In this document: piece after piece, positions 48,601-60,467 of the stretch | Numbering within the stretch: position 1 is the first letter of the stretch | How the letters are laid out: the number at the start of each line of letters is the position of its first letter | The notes under the pieces: generated by a model | What the model was told of the DNA's origin: nothing | The model's input: only the letters and a program-made list of their open reading frames with translations | Database searches by the model: none | Program-made: the position numbers and the translations under genes | Source: Chelydra serpentina | Taxonomy: Eukaryota; Chordata; Testudines; Chelydridae | DNA: 64,000 nt | NCBI GenBank assembly: GCA_037349315.1 | Contig: JBAIAC010000626.1 | Location: 26,049 to 90,048 of the forward strand | Direction of reading: 5' to 3'

Positions 48601-51600
48601 TGGGGGTGGGTGGGGGTGAGTGTGAGTGTGGGGGTTGGGGTGAGAGTGAGAGTGGTGGTGGTAGTGGGGTGAGGGTGAGCGTGAGGGTGAATGTTTAGGG
48701 TTTCAGTTAGGGTTAGGGTGAGGTTGAGGTTCAGCGTGTGGGTGGGGGTGGGGGGTTCGTGTGAGGGCGAGGTTAAGGGTGTGGGTGAGGTGTGAGTGTG
48801 GGGTTGGGAGTTAGCGTGAGGGTGAGGGTGGGGTGATGGTGGGGGTTAGAGTGAGGGTGGGGGTGAGGATGAGGGTAGGGGTGCGGGTGTGGTGAGGGTG
48901 AGGTTGAGGATTAGGCTGGGGTTGGGGTTAGGGTGAGGGTGGGGGTGGGGGTGGGAGTGAGGGTGTGGGTGGGAGTGGTGTGAGGGAAAGGGTCAGGCTG
49001 AGGATATGGGTGGGGGTTAGGCTGAGGGTGAGGTGAAGGTGGGGTTGGGTGTGGGAGTGGGGGTGGGGTGAGGGTGAGCGTCGGGGTGGGGTGAGGGTGA
49101 GGGTGGGAGTTAAGGTGAGGGTGAGGTTGGGGGTGGGAGTGAGGGTGAGGTCAGGGTGAGGGCTAGAGTGAGGGTGAGGGTGAGGTTTGGTTGGGGTTAG
49201 TGTGAGGGTGGACGTGGGGGTAAGGCTGGGGTTGTGGTGAGGGTGGCAGTGGGGGTGGGGTTGGAGTGAGTGTGACGGTGGGGTTGGGTGTGAGGTTCCG
49301 GTGGGGGTGGCGGTTGGGGTAAGGATGAGGGTGGGGTTGAGGGTGGGGGTGGGGTGAGGGTGAGGGTGAGGGTGTGGCGAGGGCTAGGGTTAGTTTGAGG
49401 TTGAGGGTGGGAGTGGGGGTGGGGGTGGAGGTGTGGGGGTGGGTGGGGGTGAGGGTGAGTGTGAGTGTGGTGGTGGTAGTGGGGTGTGGGTGAGCGTGAG
49501 GGTGAATTTTTAGGGTTTCAGTTAGGGTTAGGGTGAGGGTGAGGTTGAGGTTCAGCGTGTGGGTGGGGGTGGGGGGTTCGTGTGAGGGCGAGGTTAAGGG
49601 TGTGGGTGAGGGTGAGTGTGGGGTTGGGAGTTAGCGTGAGGGTGAGGGTGTGTGTGATGGTGGGGGTTAGAGTGAGGGTGGGGGTGAGGATGAGGGTAGG
49701 GGTGCAGGTGTGGTGAGGGTGAGGCTGAGGATTAGGGTGGGGTTGGGGGTTAGGGTGAGGGTGAGGGTGAGGTTCAGCGTGGGTGGGGGGTTCATGTGAG
49801 TGTGACTGTAAGGGTGTGGGTGAGGGTGGGGTTGGGAGTTAGATTGAGGGTGGGGGTGGGGGTGGGTGTGAGGGTGTGGTGTGAGGGAAAGGGTCAGGCT
49901 GAGGATATGGGTGGGGTTAGGGTGAGGGTGAGGTTGAAGGTGGGGTTGGGTGTGGGAGTGGGGGTTGGGGTGAGGATGAGGGTGAGGGTGAGCGTGGGGT
50001 TGGGGTGAGGGTGAGGGTGGGAGTTAGGGTGAGGGTGAGGTTGGGGGTGGGAGTGAGGGTGAGGGTCAGGGTGAGGGCTAGGAGTGAGGGTGAGGGTGAG
50101 GTTGGGTTGGAGGTGGGGGTGAGGATGAGGGTGGGGGGTAGGGGTGTGGGTTAGGGTGAGGGTAAGTGTTACAGTCGGGGTGGGCATGGGGTGGGTGGTG
50201 AGTGGGAGGGTGGGGGTGGGGGTTGGGTTTAGGGTGAGGATGGGGGTGGGGGTAAGAGTGGGGGTTGTGGTGAGGGTGGCGGTGGGGGTGGGGGTTGGGG
50301 TAAAGATGAGGGTGAGGTGAGGGTGGGGTTGGGGTCAGAGTGAGGTTGTGGGTGGGGGTGGAGATGAGGGTGAGTGTGGGGGTTTGGGTGAGGGAGAGGG
50401 TGAGGGTGGGGTGAGGGTGAGTGTTTAGGGTTTGGGTTAGGGTGAGGGTGAGGGTGACGGTGAAGGTCAGCGTGGGGGGTTGGGGTCAGGGCGAAGGTTA
50501 GGGTGAGGGTGAGCGTGAGGGTGAGGTTTAGTGTTAAGGTTAGAGTGAGAGTGGGGGTGAGGCTGAGGGTGAGTGTGGGGGTGGGGGTGAGGGTAAGGGT
50601 GGGGTGTGGGCGTTGGGGTTAGTGTGAGGGTGGAAGGTGTGGGTGAGGGTGAGGGTGGGGTTTAGGGTGAGTGTGAGGGTGAGGTTGAGGGTGGGGGTGG
50701 AGATGAGGGTGAGTGTGGGGGTTTGGGTGAGGGAGAGGGTGAGGGTGGGTGAGGGTGAGTGTTTAGGGTTTGGGTTAGGGTGAGGGTGAGGGTGACGGTG
50801 AAGGTCAGCGTGGGGGGTTGGGGTCAGGGCGAAGGTTAGGGTGAGGGTGAGGGTGAGGTTTAGTGTTAAGGTTAGGGTGAGAGTGGGGGTGAGGCTGAGG
50901 GTGAGTGTGGGGGTGGGGTGAGGGTAAGGGTGGGGTGTGGGCGTTGGGGTTAGTGTGAGGGTGAAGGTGTGGGTGAGGGTGAGGGTGGGGTTTAGGGGTG
51001 AGTGTGAGGGTGAGGTTGAGGGTGGGGATGAGGGTGAGGGAGAGTGTGAGGGCGGGGGTGGTGGTAGGGGTGAGGGTGAGGTTGGGGAAGGGGTGACGGT
51101 GAGGGTTGGTGTTGGGGTTAGGGTGAGGATGGGGGTGGGACTGAGGGTGGGGATGGGGGTGATGGTGGTGGTGGGGGTGTGGGTTGTGGTAAGGATGAGG
51201 GTGAGGGTGAAAGTGAGGGTGAGGGTGGGGGTGGGAGTGAGGGTGAGGGTAGGGATAGGGGTGGGAGTGGTGAGAGGGAGAGGGTGAGAGGGAGGGTGGG
51301 AGTTGGGGTTGGGCTTATGGTGAGGGTTGGGTGGGAGTGAGGGTGGGGGTGAGGGTCAGGGTGAGGGTGGGGATGGAGGTGAGGTTGGCGGTGGGGTTGG
51401 GGTTGGGATAAGGATGAGTTTGAGGGTGGGAGTGAGGGTGAGTGTGGGGGTGGGAGTGAGGGTGGGGGTGGGGGTTGTGGTGATTGTGAGGGTGATTGTG
51501 GGGGTGGCGGTTAGGGTGAGGGTGAGTCTGAGGGTGAGGTGGGGGTAGGGGTGGGGGGGGGGGGTGAGGTTGAGGGTGAGGGTTGAGCTGTCGGGGTGGG

Positions 51601-51658
51601 TGAGGGTGATGGGTGGTGGGGGTGGTGGTGAGAGTGAGGGTGAGGGAGAGGGTGAGGG
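44638..51658. repeat. G-rich hexamer satellite, main right block
   Basis: Mirror of 9300-21450 but shorter. Relative to the left arm it lacks about 3.85 kb (left equivalents 13816-17666, junction near 46640-46655) and one 1868-bp unit. It has its own duplications, of a GGGGGAAGG-containing segment at 45213-45300 and of 339 bp at 50361-51038. The higher-order-repeat landmark GAGGATATG ends at 46860, 47993, 49008 and 49909 (periods 1133, 1015 and 901), matching the left-arm spacing in reverse. No gene visible. Confidence 0.9.
50361..51038. repeat. Right-arm-specific tandem duplication, 339 bp x 2
   Basis: The segment starting GAGATGAGGGTGAGTGTGGG at 50361 recurs at 50700, and the following 330 or so bases follow the same order (TTTAGGGTTTGGGTTAGGG, GGGGGGTTGGGGTCAGGGCG, GGTTTAGTGTTAAGG). 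The left arm has a single copy near 9895-10230. Confidence 0.82.
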
Positions 51659-52899
51659 TTTGACGAACTAGGACTGTTGTTATGTTTTCCCTGTGTACTG
51701 TGTGGGTGTCTCCATTTCCCTATGCAGTGCTTGAGTATCTAGGTGGTGGGACAAGGATGCATGTATGTTACAGAGCCCTAGTGCAGGGGCCTGGACACAG
51801 AGAAGGGCCAACACTCTGTATCCTAGCAACTGATGGCCCCAGCAGGATCTGGGAGCAGCTGGAACGGTAGCCTGGCATCCCCAAGAGTGGTTGGGGTGCT
51901 CCAGGATATCAGGTGGGAGGTGCTGTTGTGGGGTGACTGTGTATCTTTGGGACAGGATCCAGGCCCTGGCCCTGTAACGGCCGAGGATTTGAATTTGAAC
52001 TCAGGGAACCAATTGGCTAAGAGGGAAATGGTCAGTGAAAATGCAAATGACCTGGCAGGCAGCGGGGGAGGAGCTGCCAGGCACGGGATATCTGCCTGCC
52101 TGTAACCAGACCCCTAGGGCCGGGTGGGACAGAGAGATGCTCCCCACCCCCCTGCACACCGGAGAGGCTGGCTCTGATGCTGTTACCAAAGCAGCGAGCT
52201 CACTGCCTGGCCCCACAGGGACAGCCAGGGCAGCGCTGAGCACGGGGGGAGCAGAGAGCCCAGCTGAGTGGAGGAACACACAGGCAGGGCAGGACGCTTG
52301 CCAACCAGGCTTGCTGGGTCCAGAAGTGCTGGCGGGAAGTGATTCCACGGCAGGGAGGGATCCACCAGGGACGGGGCTCAGTGGGGCGGTGACCCCAGGC
52401 CCAGCCAGTGAGCTGCAGAGGGATCCCGCCTTGGAGGATCTAAGGGAACTTGCTGGCCACAGCACTGCAAACCCCCTTGGGGAAGGCTACAGAGACAGAT
52501 CCCTGTAGGGAGAAGGAATCCCTGTGCCGGGGAGTGGGCTTCCCAAGGGGAAGACATTACGGGGGGTGAGTGATTGCTGGACCCAGGCTAAGTGGAAGAT
52601 AGCCTGTTTACTGGACCTAGTGAGGTTTTTATATCTGTGTGACGTTTGATTAGACACAGAACTGCGTTTTCTATTGTATTTTATTTAGTAATCCACTTTG
52701 TTCTGTCTGTCACTACTTGAAATCACTTAAATCCTATTTTCTGTACTTATTAAAATCACTTTTTACTTATTAAGTTTCCTGGAGTACGAGCTGGTACCTG
52801 GGGAAGGCAAACAGTTGTGCATATCTTTCTATCTTAGAAATAGAAGGCAAAATATTTATGAGTTTACCATGCAGGTCTCTGTGACCCCAACCCGTCACA
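51659..52899 (+). repeat. LTR of the second subfamily (right, mirrored copy)
   Basis: It starts near TGACGAACTAGG, after GGGTT satellite, and ends CCCGTCACA. Length is 1241 bp. It is the near-identical mirror of 8060-9299, with small indels and scattered substitutions (for example near 52065-52110). Poly(A)-signal-like ATTAAA occurs near 52750. It is followed directly by the reverse-oriented pol remnant, exactly as in the left arm, so it was copied with the arm and is not an independent insertion. Confidence 0.87.
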
Positions 52900-53566
52900 G
52901 GGGGGTCTCCCCCCCTTCGCATAGGCCTGCATTAGCACCGCGCCCAGCCAGGTGTCTGAGGCTTCGGTGAACACTGTACAGGGCTTGGCCCCTGTCTGGG
53001 GTTTACTCGATTTATCGGCCCCTGGATTAGAGCCTCCTTCAGCGCACAGAGAGTCCTCTGGCACTGCTCGGTCCAGACCGCCTCGTCTGGCTTCCCCTTC
53101 TTACATAGCTTAGTGATGGGAGCAGCTAGTGAGCTAAAGGGGGGTACAAACCTCAGGTAGTACCCCGCCATCCCGCTAAAGGCCTGGACCTGTTTCTTGG
53201 TCTGGGGAACAGGCCAAACTCTGATCGCCTCCACCTTGGCCAGCCCTGGGCTGCTGAATGACTGGATCACCTCTAAAGCCAGCATGTCCTTGGCCTCTCT
53301 CTTCAGGTGCCGGGCTGTTTTCCCAGTTACTCTGACTGGGGGACACCTGAGGGGAGGATGGGCTCCCATCTCAGGAGAGAGATCCACCAGGGGGTCTTTT
53401 CCCTTCTCATCCCAATCATCCCTTACCGGTTCTAGGGGTCCCCTTACTCTCCTCCTTACCACAGCTGGAAAGGGAAGCCCCCTGGTGATTCCTGGGGCAC
53501 TTCCCTGTGCCATCGGTGGGGCAGGTACTTGTCCCAGTCCTGTGGATGCTGATTTATACAAGCCCA
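52900..53566 (-). pseudogene. Mirrored integrase end/reverse transcriptase/RNase H remnant
   Basis: Reverse complement of 7398-8059. It has the same internal deletion of the reverse transcriptase palm and the same RNase H start with Glu at the first catalytic position. It carries extra single-base changes, for example around 52987-53005, where ACCCCAGACAGGGGCC shifts the frame relative to the left copy. The coding sequence stops at 53566, at the codons for ACINQHPQD of integrase, where satellite begins; the left copy continues upstream, so this is the outer edge of the inverted repeat. Confidence 0.85.
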
Positions 53567-54354
53567 CCCCACCCCCACACTTACCCTCACCCTCACCCTA
53601 ACCCCCACCCCCACCCTTACCCTCTCCCCCACCCCCACCCTCACCCTCAGCCTCACCCCCACACTCACTCTCACCCTAACCTTAACCCTAAGCCTCACCC
53701 TCACCCTCACCGTCACCCTCACCCTCACCCTAACCCTAACCCTAACCTTAAACACTCACCCCACCTCACCCTCTCCCTCACCCCAGTCCCCCCACCACCA
53801 CGCTGACCCTCACCATCACCCTCACCCTAACCCTAACCATAAACACTCACCCTCACCTTCTCCCTCAGCCCAACACCCACCCACACCTTCACCCTCACCC
53901 CACCCCCATCGTTAGCCTCACCCTCATCCTTACCCAGCCCCCACCGCCACCGCCACCCTCCCCCCAATCCCCACCCTCACCCCACCCTCATCCTCACTCC
54001 CACCCCCACCCTCACCCTAACCCTCACCCTATCTCCCACCCCGAACCTCACCCTCACCCTACCCTCACCCTACCCCCCACCCCCACATCCACCCTCATGC
54101 TCACCCTCAGCCCTCCCCCAACCTCATCTTCACCCTCACCCTCACCCCCACCGTGGCCCAACCCTCACCCTCACCCTGACCTAGGCCCCATCTGACGCTC
54201 ACCCTCACCCCCACCCCCAACCTCACCCTCACCCTAACACCCAACCTCACCCTCACCCCCACCCTAACCCCCTGCCATACCCTCAGCCCCAACCCCACCC
54301 TCACTCTCACCCCCACCGACACCCTCACCCCCACCCTCACCCTCAACCCCAACG
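53567..54354. repeat. C-rich hexamer satellite, outer left of the second inverted repeat
   Basis: CCCTCA/CCCTAA-type DNA starting at the breakpoint with the pol remnant. It mirrors 60468-61250; for example, CCTTAAACACTCACC at 53747 against GTGAGTGTTTAAGG near 61060. Confidence 0.88.
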
Positions 54355-54566
54355 GGCACATTCTTTCCCCCAAACATGATCCCATGCACTTACAAAGGCT
54401 ATGTACAAAACCAGCAATATAAAACCAATCTTCAAAAGTCCAACTACAACAATGATGCATGCATACCAACGGAAGAGTAAATTCAGTAGGTCATAACATT
54501 CACAGAGATATGTTACATGGCACATGTAGCATAAAACATATTCTAGTTACATATATACATTTACGG
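54355..54566 (-). repeat. Fragment of the first LTR family (left copy)
   Basis: On the minus strand it reads TAAATGTATATATGTAACTA, continues to the ATGACCTACTGAATTTA segment, and matches about 680-850 of the young LTR with more divergence, plus about 60 bp not present there. Both ends abut satellite. It is mirrored at 60248-60467. Confidence 0.82.
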
Positions 54567-54756
54567 GCACCCCCACCCCCACCCCACACCCACCCTCACC
54601 GCCATGCCCACACCCCACCCTCACCCTCATCCTAACCATGACGCCCAACCTCACCTTCCCCTCACGCTAACCCCACCACCACCCTCACCTTCACCCTCAC
54701 CCCGACCCCCCACCCCTCACCCTCACCCACACTTTAACCCTAACCACCCCCCTCTT
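54567..54756. repeat. C-rich hexamer satellite between LTR fragment and SINE
   Basis: Short CCCTCA/CCCCAC tract. It mirrors 60059-60247. Confidence 0.8.
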
Positions 54757-54943
54757 GGGGGAGGGATAGCTCAGTGGTTTGAGCATTGGCCTGCTAAACC
54801 CAGGGTTGTGAGTTCAATCCTTGAGGGGGCCATTTAGGGATCTGGGGCAAAAATTGGGGATTGGTCCTGCTTTGAGCAGGGGGTTGGACTAGATACCTCC
54901 TAAGGTCCCTTCCAACCCTGAGATTCTGTGATTCTGTGATTCT
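54757..54943 (+). mobile_element. tRNA-derived SINE with CR1-like tail (copy 1)
   Basis: The 187-bp element has a tRNA-like head with Pol III box A (TAGCTCAGTGGT, 54767-54778) and box B (GAGTTCAATCC, 54810-54820). A tail containing TTGGACTAGAT and CCCTTCCAACCCTGAG ends in ATTCTGTG repeats. The tail is the CR1 LINE 3' end, which such SINEs borrow for mobilisation; this build is known from cryptodiran turtles. It is mirrored at 59872-60058. Confidence 0.9.
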
Positions 54944-57900
54944 CACCCTCACTCCCACCCCCACCCTCACACTCACAATCACCCTACCCCCACCACCACG
55001 CCCACCCTCACCATCACAGACACCCTCACTCTCACAGACACCGTCACCTGCAACCCCCAACCCTCACCCTCATCCTCACCATCACCCTCACTCTGAATCC
55101 CAGCCCCTCCTCACCCAAACCCACACCCCCACCCTCTCCCTCAACATCACACTCACCCCCACCCCGACCCCCCACCCTCACCCTCACCCCCCCACCCTCA
55201 CACTCACACTCACCCTCAACCCCACGACCACACCCACCCCCACCCAACCCCACCCTCATCCTCACCCCCACCTAGCCCCACCCTCACCCTAATCCCCACC
55301 TCAACCCCCACCCCACCCAGACCCACATCCCCACCCACACCCTCATCCTCACCCACACCCCCATCCTCACCCTCACCCCCACACCCACCTTCCCCCAACA
55401 CCCACCCTCAGCCTCAGCCTCACACCAACTCCCACTCTCACTCTAACCTTAACCTTAAACTTCACACTCACGCTCACCCTCACCCCAACCCCCCACCCCA
55501 TGCTGACCCTCACCATCACACTCACCCCACCCCCCACCCTAACCCTAAACACTCACCTCAGCCCACTCCCACCCCCACCCTTATGCTCTACCTCACCCCA
55601 ACCCCCATACCAGCTCTCATCCCCACTCACACCCACACCGTCACCCTCACCCCACCCCCACCCCCACCCTCACCCTCACCCTCACCCTCATCCTTACCCC
55701 AACCCCCACTGCCACACTCACCCCAACCCCCACCCTCACCCTCACCCCCACCGCCACCCCCACCCCTCCACCCTAACCCGAACCCCCACCCCCACGCTAC
55801 CGCTCCACCACACAACCCACCACCACCCCAAACTTAACCCTACCCTCACCCTAACCCTCACGCTCACCATCACCCTCACCCTCACCACAACCCCCACCCG
55901 ACTCCCACCCTCACCCTCACCCTAACTCAAACCCCAAACTCACCCTCACCCTCACCCCCCCAACCTCATCTCCCACCCTCACCCTCACCCCCACCTCCAC
56001 CCTCACCCTCACCCCAGCCCCACCCTCACCCCTACACACACCCTCACCCTCACTTTCACCCTGACCCTAAGCCCCACCCGACCCCCACAGTTACGTCACC
56101 CTCACCGTAAACCTAACCCCCACCCCACCCTTACCCTCTCCCCCACCCCACCCTCATCCTCACCCCCACCCGCACTCCACCCTAAACTTAACCCTAAAGC
56201 TCACCCTCATGCTCACCCTCACCCCAACCCCCACCCCCACCCTCACCTTCACCACCATCCCCACCACCACCCCCACCTCACCCTCACCCTAACGCTCACC
56301 CCCACCCCGACCCTCTCCCTCACACACAGCACCACCACCACCCCCACCCTTACCACAACCCCCATCACCACCCCCACTGCCACCCTCGCCCCCACCTTCA
56401 ACCGCACCCCCACCTCACCCCACCCCCACCCCAACCCAACACTAATCCAAACCCCACCCTCACCCTCATTCTAAACCCAACCCCCACCCCCGCCCTCACA
56501 CTCTCCCTACCACCCACCGCCACCCACAACCTCACCCTCACCCTCACCCCAACCCCACCCCCAGCCCCACCTTCACCCTCACCCTCACCCTCATGCTAAG
56601 CCCCACCATTAACCTCAGCCTCACCCTCTCCCTCACCACCACCACCAACAACCTCAACTGGACCCTAACCATCACCCGCACCCTAACCCACACCCCCACC
56701 CTCACCCTCACCCTAACCCCCACACACACCCTCACCCTAACCCTCATCTTAACTCACACCCCCATCCTCTCCCACACCCTACAGTCACCCTCACACTCAT
56801 CCCAACCGCCACCACACCCCACCCCCACCCTCACCACCCCACATCCACCCCCATCTTCACCCTCACCCTTCCCCAATCCTCATTTTCACCCTCACCCTCA
56901 TCCTCACACCCACCCCCACCCTCATTTGTGCCCTCATCCCCACCCCTAACCTCACCTCACCCTGACCATAACCCCCCACCCTCACCCAACCACAACCCTA
57001 ACCCTCACTTTCACCCTCACTCTGACCCCACCCACCCCCACACATTCCCTCACCCTCACCCTAACCATCCCCCCACCCTCACTCATATGGTCTCCCCGAC
57101 ACCCACCCTCACCCTCACCCCCACCCGCACCCCCACCCCCACTCTCACACTAACCTTAACCCTAAACCTCACCCTCATGCTCAGCCTCACCCCAAGCCCC
57201 ACCACCATTCTCACCTTCACCCTCACCCTCACACCCACCCCCTCCCTCACCCTCACCCCCACTGCCACCGCACCCCCATCCCCTCCCTCACCCTCACTCT
57301 CACCCCCAACCTCACACTCACCTCCAACCTCACACTCACCTCCAACCTCTCCCTCAGCGTCACCCCAACCCCTCCCCCAACCCCTCCCTCACCATCAACC
57401 TCACCCTCACCCTAACCCCCACACCCACCCTCACCCCCACCTCACCCTCACCTTCACCCCCCAACCCCACCCCGAACGTTACACTGACCCTCTCCCCCAC
57501 CCTCATCCTCACGCTAAATCCCACGCTCGCCCTCACACTCACCCTCACCCACACACGCATCCTCACCCTCTCCCTCACCCTCACCCCCACCCCACCACAC
57601 TCACCCTCACCCCCACCCACACCCCCACCCTCACCCTCACTATGACCCTCACCTTCACACCCACCCACACCCTCACGGTCAACTTCACCCTCACGCTCAC
57701 CTCCACCCTCACCCTCAACATCACCCCCACCCCCACCCACACCCGCACCCTCACCATGACCTTCACCCTTAACCCAACCCCACCCCCACCCTCACCCTCA
57801 CCCCCAGCCCCACCCCAAACAACACCCTCACCCTCACCCATACCCTCACGCTCACCCTCACTTTCAACCTCCCCCCACCTTCATCCTCACCGCCACCCCC

Positions 57901-58395
57901 ACCTCACCCTCAACCTCACCCTCACCCTCAACCTCACCCCAAACCTACCCCACTCTCATCCTCAACCTCACCGTCACCCTAATGCCCATTCCCACCACCA
58001 CCCCCACCCTCACACCGTCAACCCCACCCCACCCCATCCTCACCCTCACACTCACCCTAACCCCCAGCCCCACCCTCAACCCAACACACACTATCACCCT
58101 CACACCCACCTTCACCCCCACCCCCACCCTCACCCCTACCGACACTGCCACCCCCACGCTAACCATCACTCTCACCCTCACCCTTACCCTAACCAACAAC
58201 CTCACCCTCAACATCACACCCACCGTGAAGGTCAGCCCAGCCCCACCCCCACCATCACCCCCACCCCCACCCTCACCCTGATCCTCACCCCTTACGCCCA
58301 CCCCCCACCCACATACTCACCATCACTCTCACACTAATCCCCACCCCCACCCCCAATCTCACCCTCACCACCACCTTCACCCTCACACCCACCGA
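54944..58395. repeat. C-rich hexamer satellite: inner left arm and spacer of the second inverted repeat
   Basis: Up to about 56300 it mirrors 58500-59871. From 56300 to 58395 it is unpaired C-rich satellite. Part of this, 57840-58390, follows 22500-23050 in the same orientation (AACCTCACCCCAAACCTACC, then CCTAATGCCCA), though diverged. A short direct repeat of AACCTCACACTCACCTCC occurs near 57309-57345. Frames of up to 469 codons here encode only PHPHP/TLTPT strings and are artefacts. Confidence 0.88.
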
Positions 58396-58402
58396 CACAG
58401 GC
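58390..58402. other. Strand-polarity switch in the second inverted repeat
   Basis: CACACCCACCGACACAG changes to GCTGAGGGTGATGG within a few bases. The flip is off-centre because about 2.1 kb of spacer lies on its left only. Confidence 0.82.
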
Positions 58403-59871
58403 TGAGGGTGATGGTGGGGGTGTGGGAGAGGGTAATGGTGGTGGTGGGGGTTAGGGTGAGGGTGAGGGTAATTGTGGGTGTGGGGTGGGGATTAGGGTGA
58501 GGGTGAAGCGTTAGGGTGAGGGTGAGGTTGGGGGTGGTGGTGGGGATGGTGGTGAAGGTGAGGGTGGGGGTGGGGGTTGGGGTGAGGGTGAGCATGAGGG
58601 TGAGGTTTAGGGTTAAGTTTAGGGTGGAGTGCGGGTGGGGGTGAGGATGAGGGTGGGGGTGGGGGAGAGGGTAAGGGTGGGGTGGGGGTTAGGTTTACGG
58701 TGAGGGTGACGGTAACTGTGGGGGTCGGGTGGGGCTTAGGGTCAAGGGTGAAAGTGAGGGTGAGGGTGTGTGTAGGGTGAGGGTGGGGCTGGGGGTGAGG
58801 GTGAGGGTGAGGGTGGAGGTGGGGGTGAGGGTGAGGGTGGAGATGAGGTTGGGGGGGTGAGGGTGAGGGTGAGTTTGGGGTTTGAGTTAGGGTGAGGGTG
58901 AGGGTGGGAGTCGGGTGGGGGTTGTGGTGAGGGTGAGGGTGATGGTGAGCGTGAGGGTTAAGGTGAGGGTAGGGGTTAAGTTCGGGGTGGTGGTGGGTTG
59001 TGTGGTGAGCGGTAGCGTGGGGGTGGGGGTTCGGGTTAGGATGAGGGTGGGGGTGGCGGTGGGGGTGAGGGTGAGGGTGGGGGTTGGGGTGAGTGTGGCA
59101 GTGGGGGTTGGGGTAAGGATGAGGGTGAGGGTGAGTGTGAGGGTGGGGGTGGGGGTGGGGTGAGGGTGACGGTGTGGGTGTGAGTGGGGATGAGAGCTGG
59201 TATGGGGGTTGGGGTGAGGTAGAGCATAAGGGTGGGGGTGGGAGTGGGCTGAGGGTGAGTGTTTAGGGTTAGGGTGGGGGTGGGGGTGAGTGTGATGGTG
59301 AGGGTCAGCATGGGGTGGGGGGTTGGGGTGAGGGTGAGCGTGAGTGTGAAGTTTAAGGTTAAGGTTAGGGTGAGAGTGGGGGTTGGTGTGAGGCTGAGGC
59401 TGAGGGTGGGTGTTGGGGGGAAGGTGGGTGTGGGGGTGAGGGTGAGGATGGGGGTGTGGGTGAGGATGAGGGTGTGGGTGGGGATGTGGGTCTGGGTGGG
59501 GTGGGGGTTGAGGTGGGGATTAGGGTGAGGGTGGGGCTAGGTGGGGGTGAGGATGAGGGTGGGGTTTGGGTGGGGGTGGGTGTGGTCGTGGGGTTGAGGG
59601 TGAGTGTGAGTGTGAGGGTGGGGGGGTGAGGGTGAGGGTGGGGGGGTCGGGGTGGGGGTGAGTGTGATGTTGAGGGAGAGGGTGGGGGTGTGGGTTTGGG
59701 TGAGGGAGGGGCTGGGATTCAGAGTGAGGGTGATGGTGAGGATGAGGGTGAGGGTGGGGGTTGCAGGTGACGGTGTCTGTGAGAGTGAGGGTGTCTGTGA
59801 TGGTGAGGGTGGGCGTGGTGGTGGGGGTTAGGGTGATTGTGAGTGTGAGGGTGGGGGTGGGAGTGAGGGTG
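58396..59871. repeat. G-rich hexamer satellite, inner right arm of the second inverted repeat
   Basis: Reverse complement of about 54944-56300 (coordinate sums near 114810). The part 58540-59150 also matches 1-641 in direct orientation, so this unit exists at least three times in the window. Confidence 0.88.
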
Positions 59872-60058
59872 AGAATCACAGAATCACAGAATCTCAGGGT
59901 TGGAAGGGACCTTAGGGGTATCTAGTCCAACCCCCTGCTCAAAGCAGGACCAATCCCCAATTTTGCCCCCAGATCCCTAAATGGCCCCCTCAAGGATTGA
60001 ACTCACAACCCTGGGTTTAGCAGGCCAATGCTCAAACCACTGAGCTATCCTCCCCCCA
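59872..60058 (-). mobile_element. tRNA-derived SINE with CR1-like tail (copy 2, mirrored)
   Basis: Reverse complement of copy 1 apart from a few single-base indels. It sits at the mirrored position and next to the same LTR fragment, so it was duplicated with the arm and is not a separate insertion. Confidence 0.9.
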
Positions 60059-60247
60059 AGAGGGGGGTGGTTAGGGTTAAAGTGTGGGTGAGGGTGAGGG
60101 TGGGGGGGTCGGGGTGAGGGTGAAGGTGAGGGTGGTGGTGGGGTTAGCGTGAGGGGAAGGTGAGGTTGGGCGTCATGGTTAGGATGAGGGTGAGGGTGGG
60201 GTGTGGGCATGGCGGTGAGGGTGGGTGTGGGGTGGGGGTGGGGGTGC
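60059..60247. repeat. G-rich hexamer satellite between SINE and LTR fragment
   Basis: Mirror of 54567-54756. Confidence 0.8.
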
Positions 60248-60467
60248 CCGTAAATGTATATATGTAACTAGAATATGTTTTATGCTACATGTGCCATGTA
60301 ACATATCTCTGTGAATGTTATGACCTACTGAATTTACTTCTTCCGTTGGTATGCATGCATCATTGTTGTAGTTGGACTTTTGAAGATTGGTTTTATATTT
60401 GCTGGTTTTGTACATAGCCTTTGTAAGTGCATGGGATCATGTTTGGGGGAAAGAATGTGCCCGTTGG
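60248..60467 (+). repeat. Fragment of the first LTR family (right copy)
   Basis: Reverse complement of 54355-54566. It starts TAAATGTATATATGTAACTA and ends GAATGTGCCCGTT, with satellite on both sides. Confidence 0.82.

Larger units (their letters stand above)
34797..53566 (-). repeat. Large inverted repeat, right arm
   Basis: Reverse-complement partner of 7398-31006, about 18.8 kb against 23.6 kb on the left. The length difference is mainly one missing 3.85-kb satellite segment and one missing 1868-bp tandem unit. The inner spacer (31007-34796) holds C-rich and G-rich satellite, a polarity flip, 118-bp monomers and the fold-back element. Confidence 0.9.
53567..56300 (+). repeat. Second inverted repeat, left arm
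   Basis: Matches the reverse complement of 58500-61250 with coordinate sums near 114810-114830. The arms share satellite word order, an LTR fragment and a SINE. Its left edge coincides with the right edge of the large inverted repeat (53566/53567). Confidence 0.85.

Noticed and set aside
54757..54843. Functional tRNA gene
   Set aside because: The Pol III boxes belong to a SINE head: no full cloverleaf, a CR1-like tail, and multiple copies.
56928..58337. 469-codon open frame rich in Pro-His, Thr-Leu and Thr-Pro
   Set aside because: CCCTCA repeats contain no stop in any + frame, so long open frames arise automatically. The product is a drifting dipeptide string that changes with every hexamer slip.
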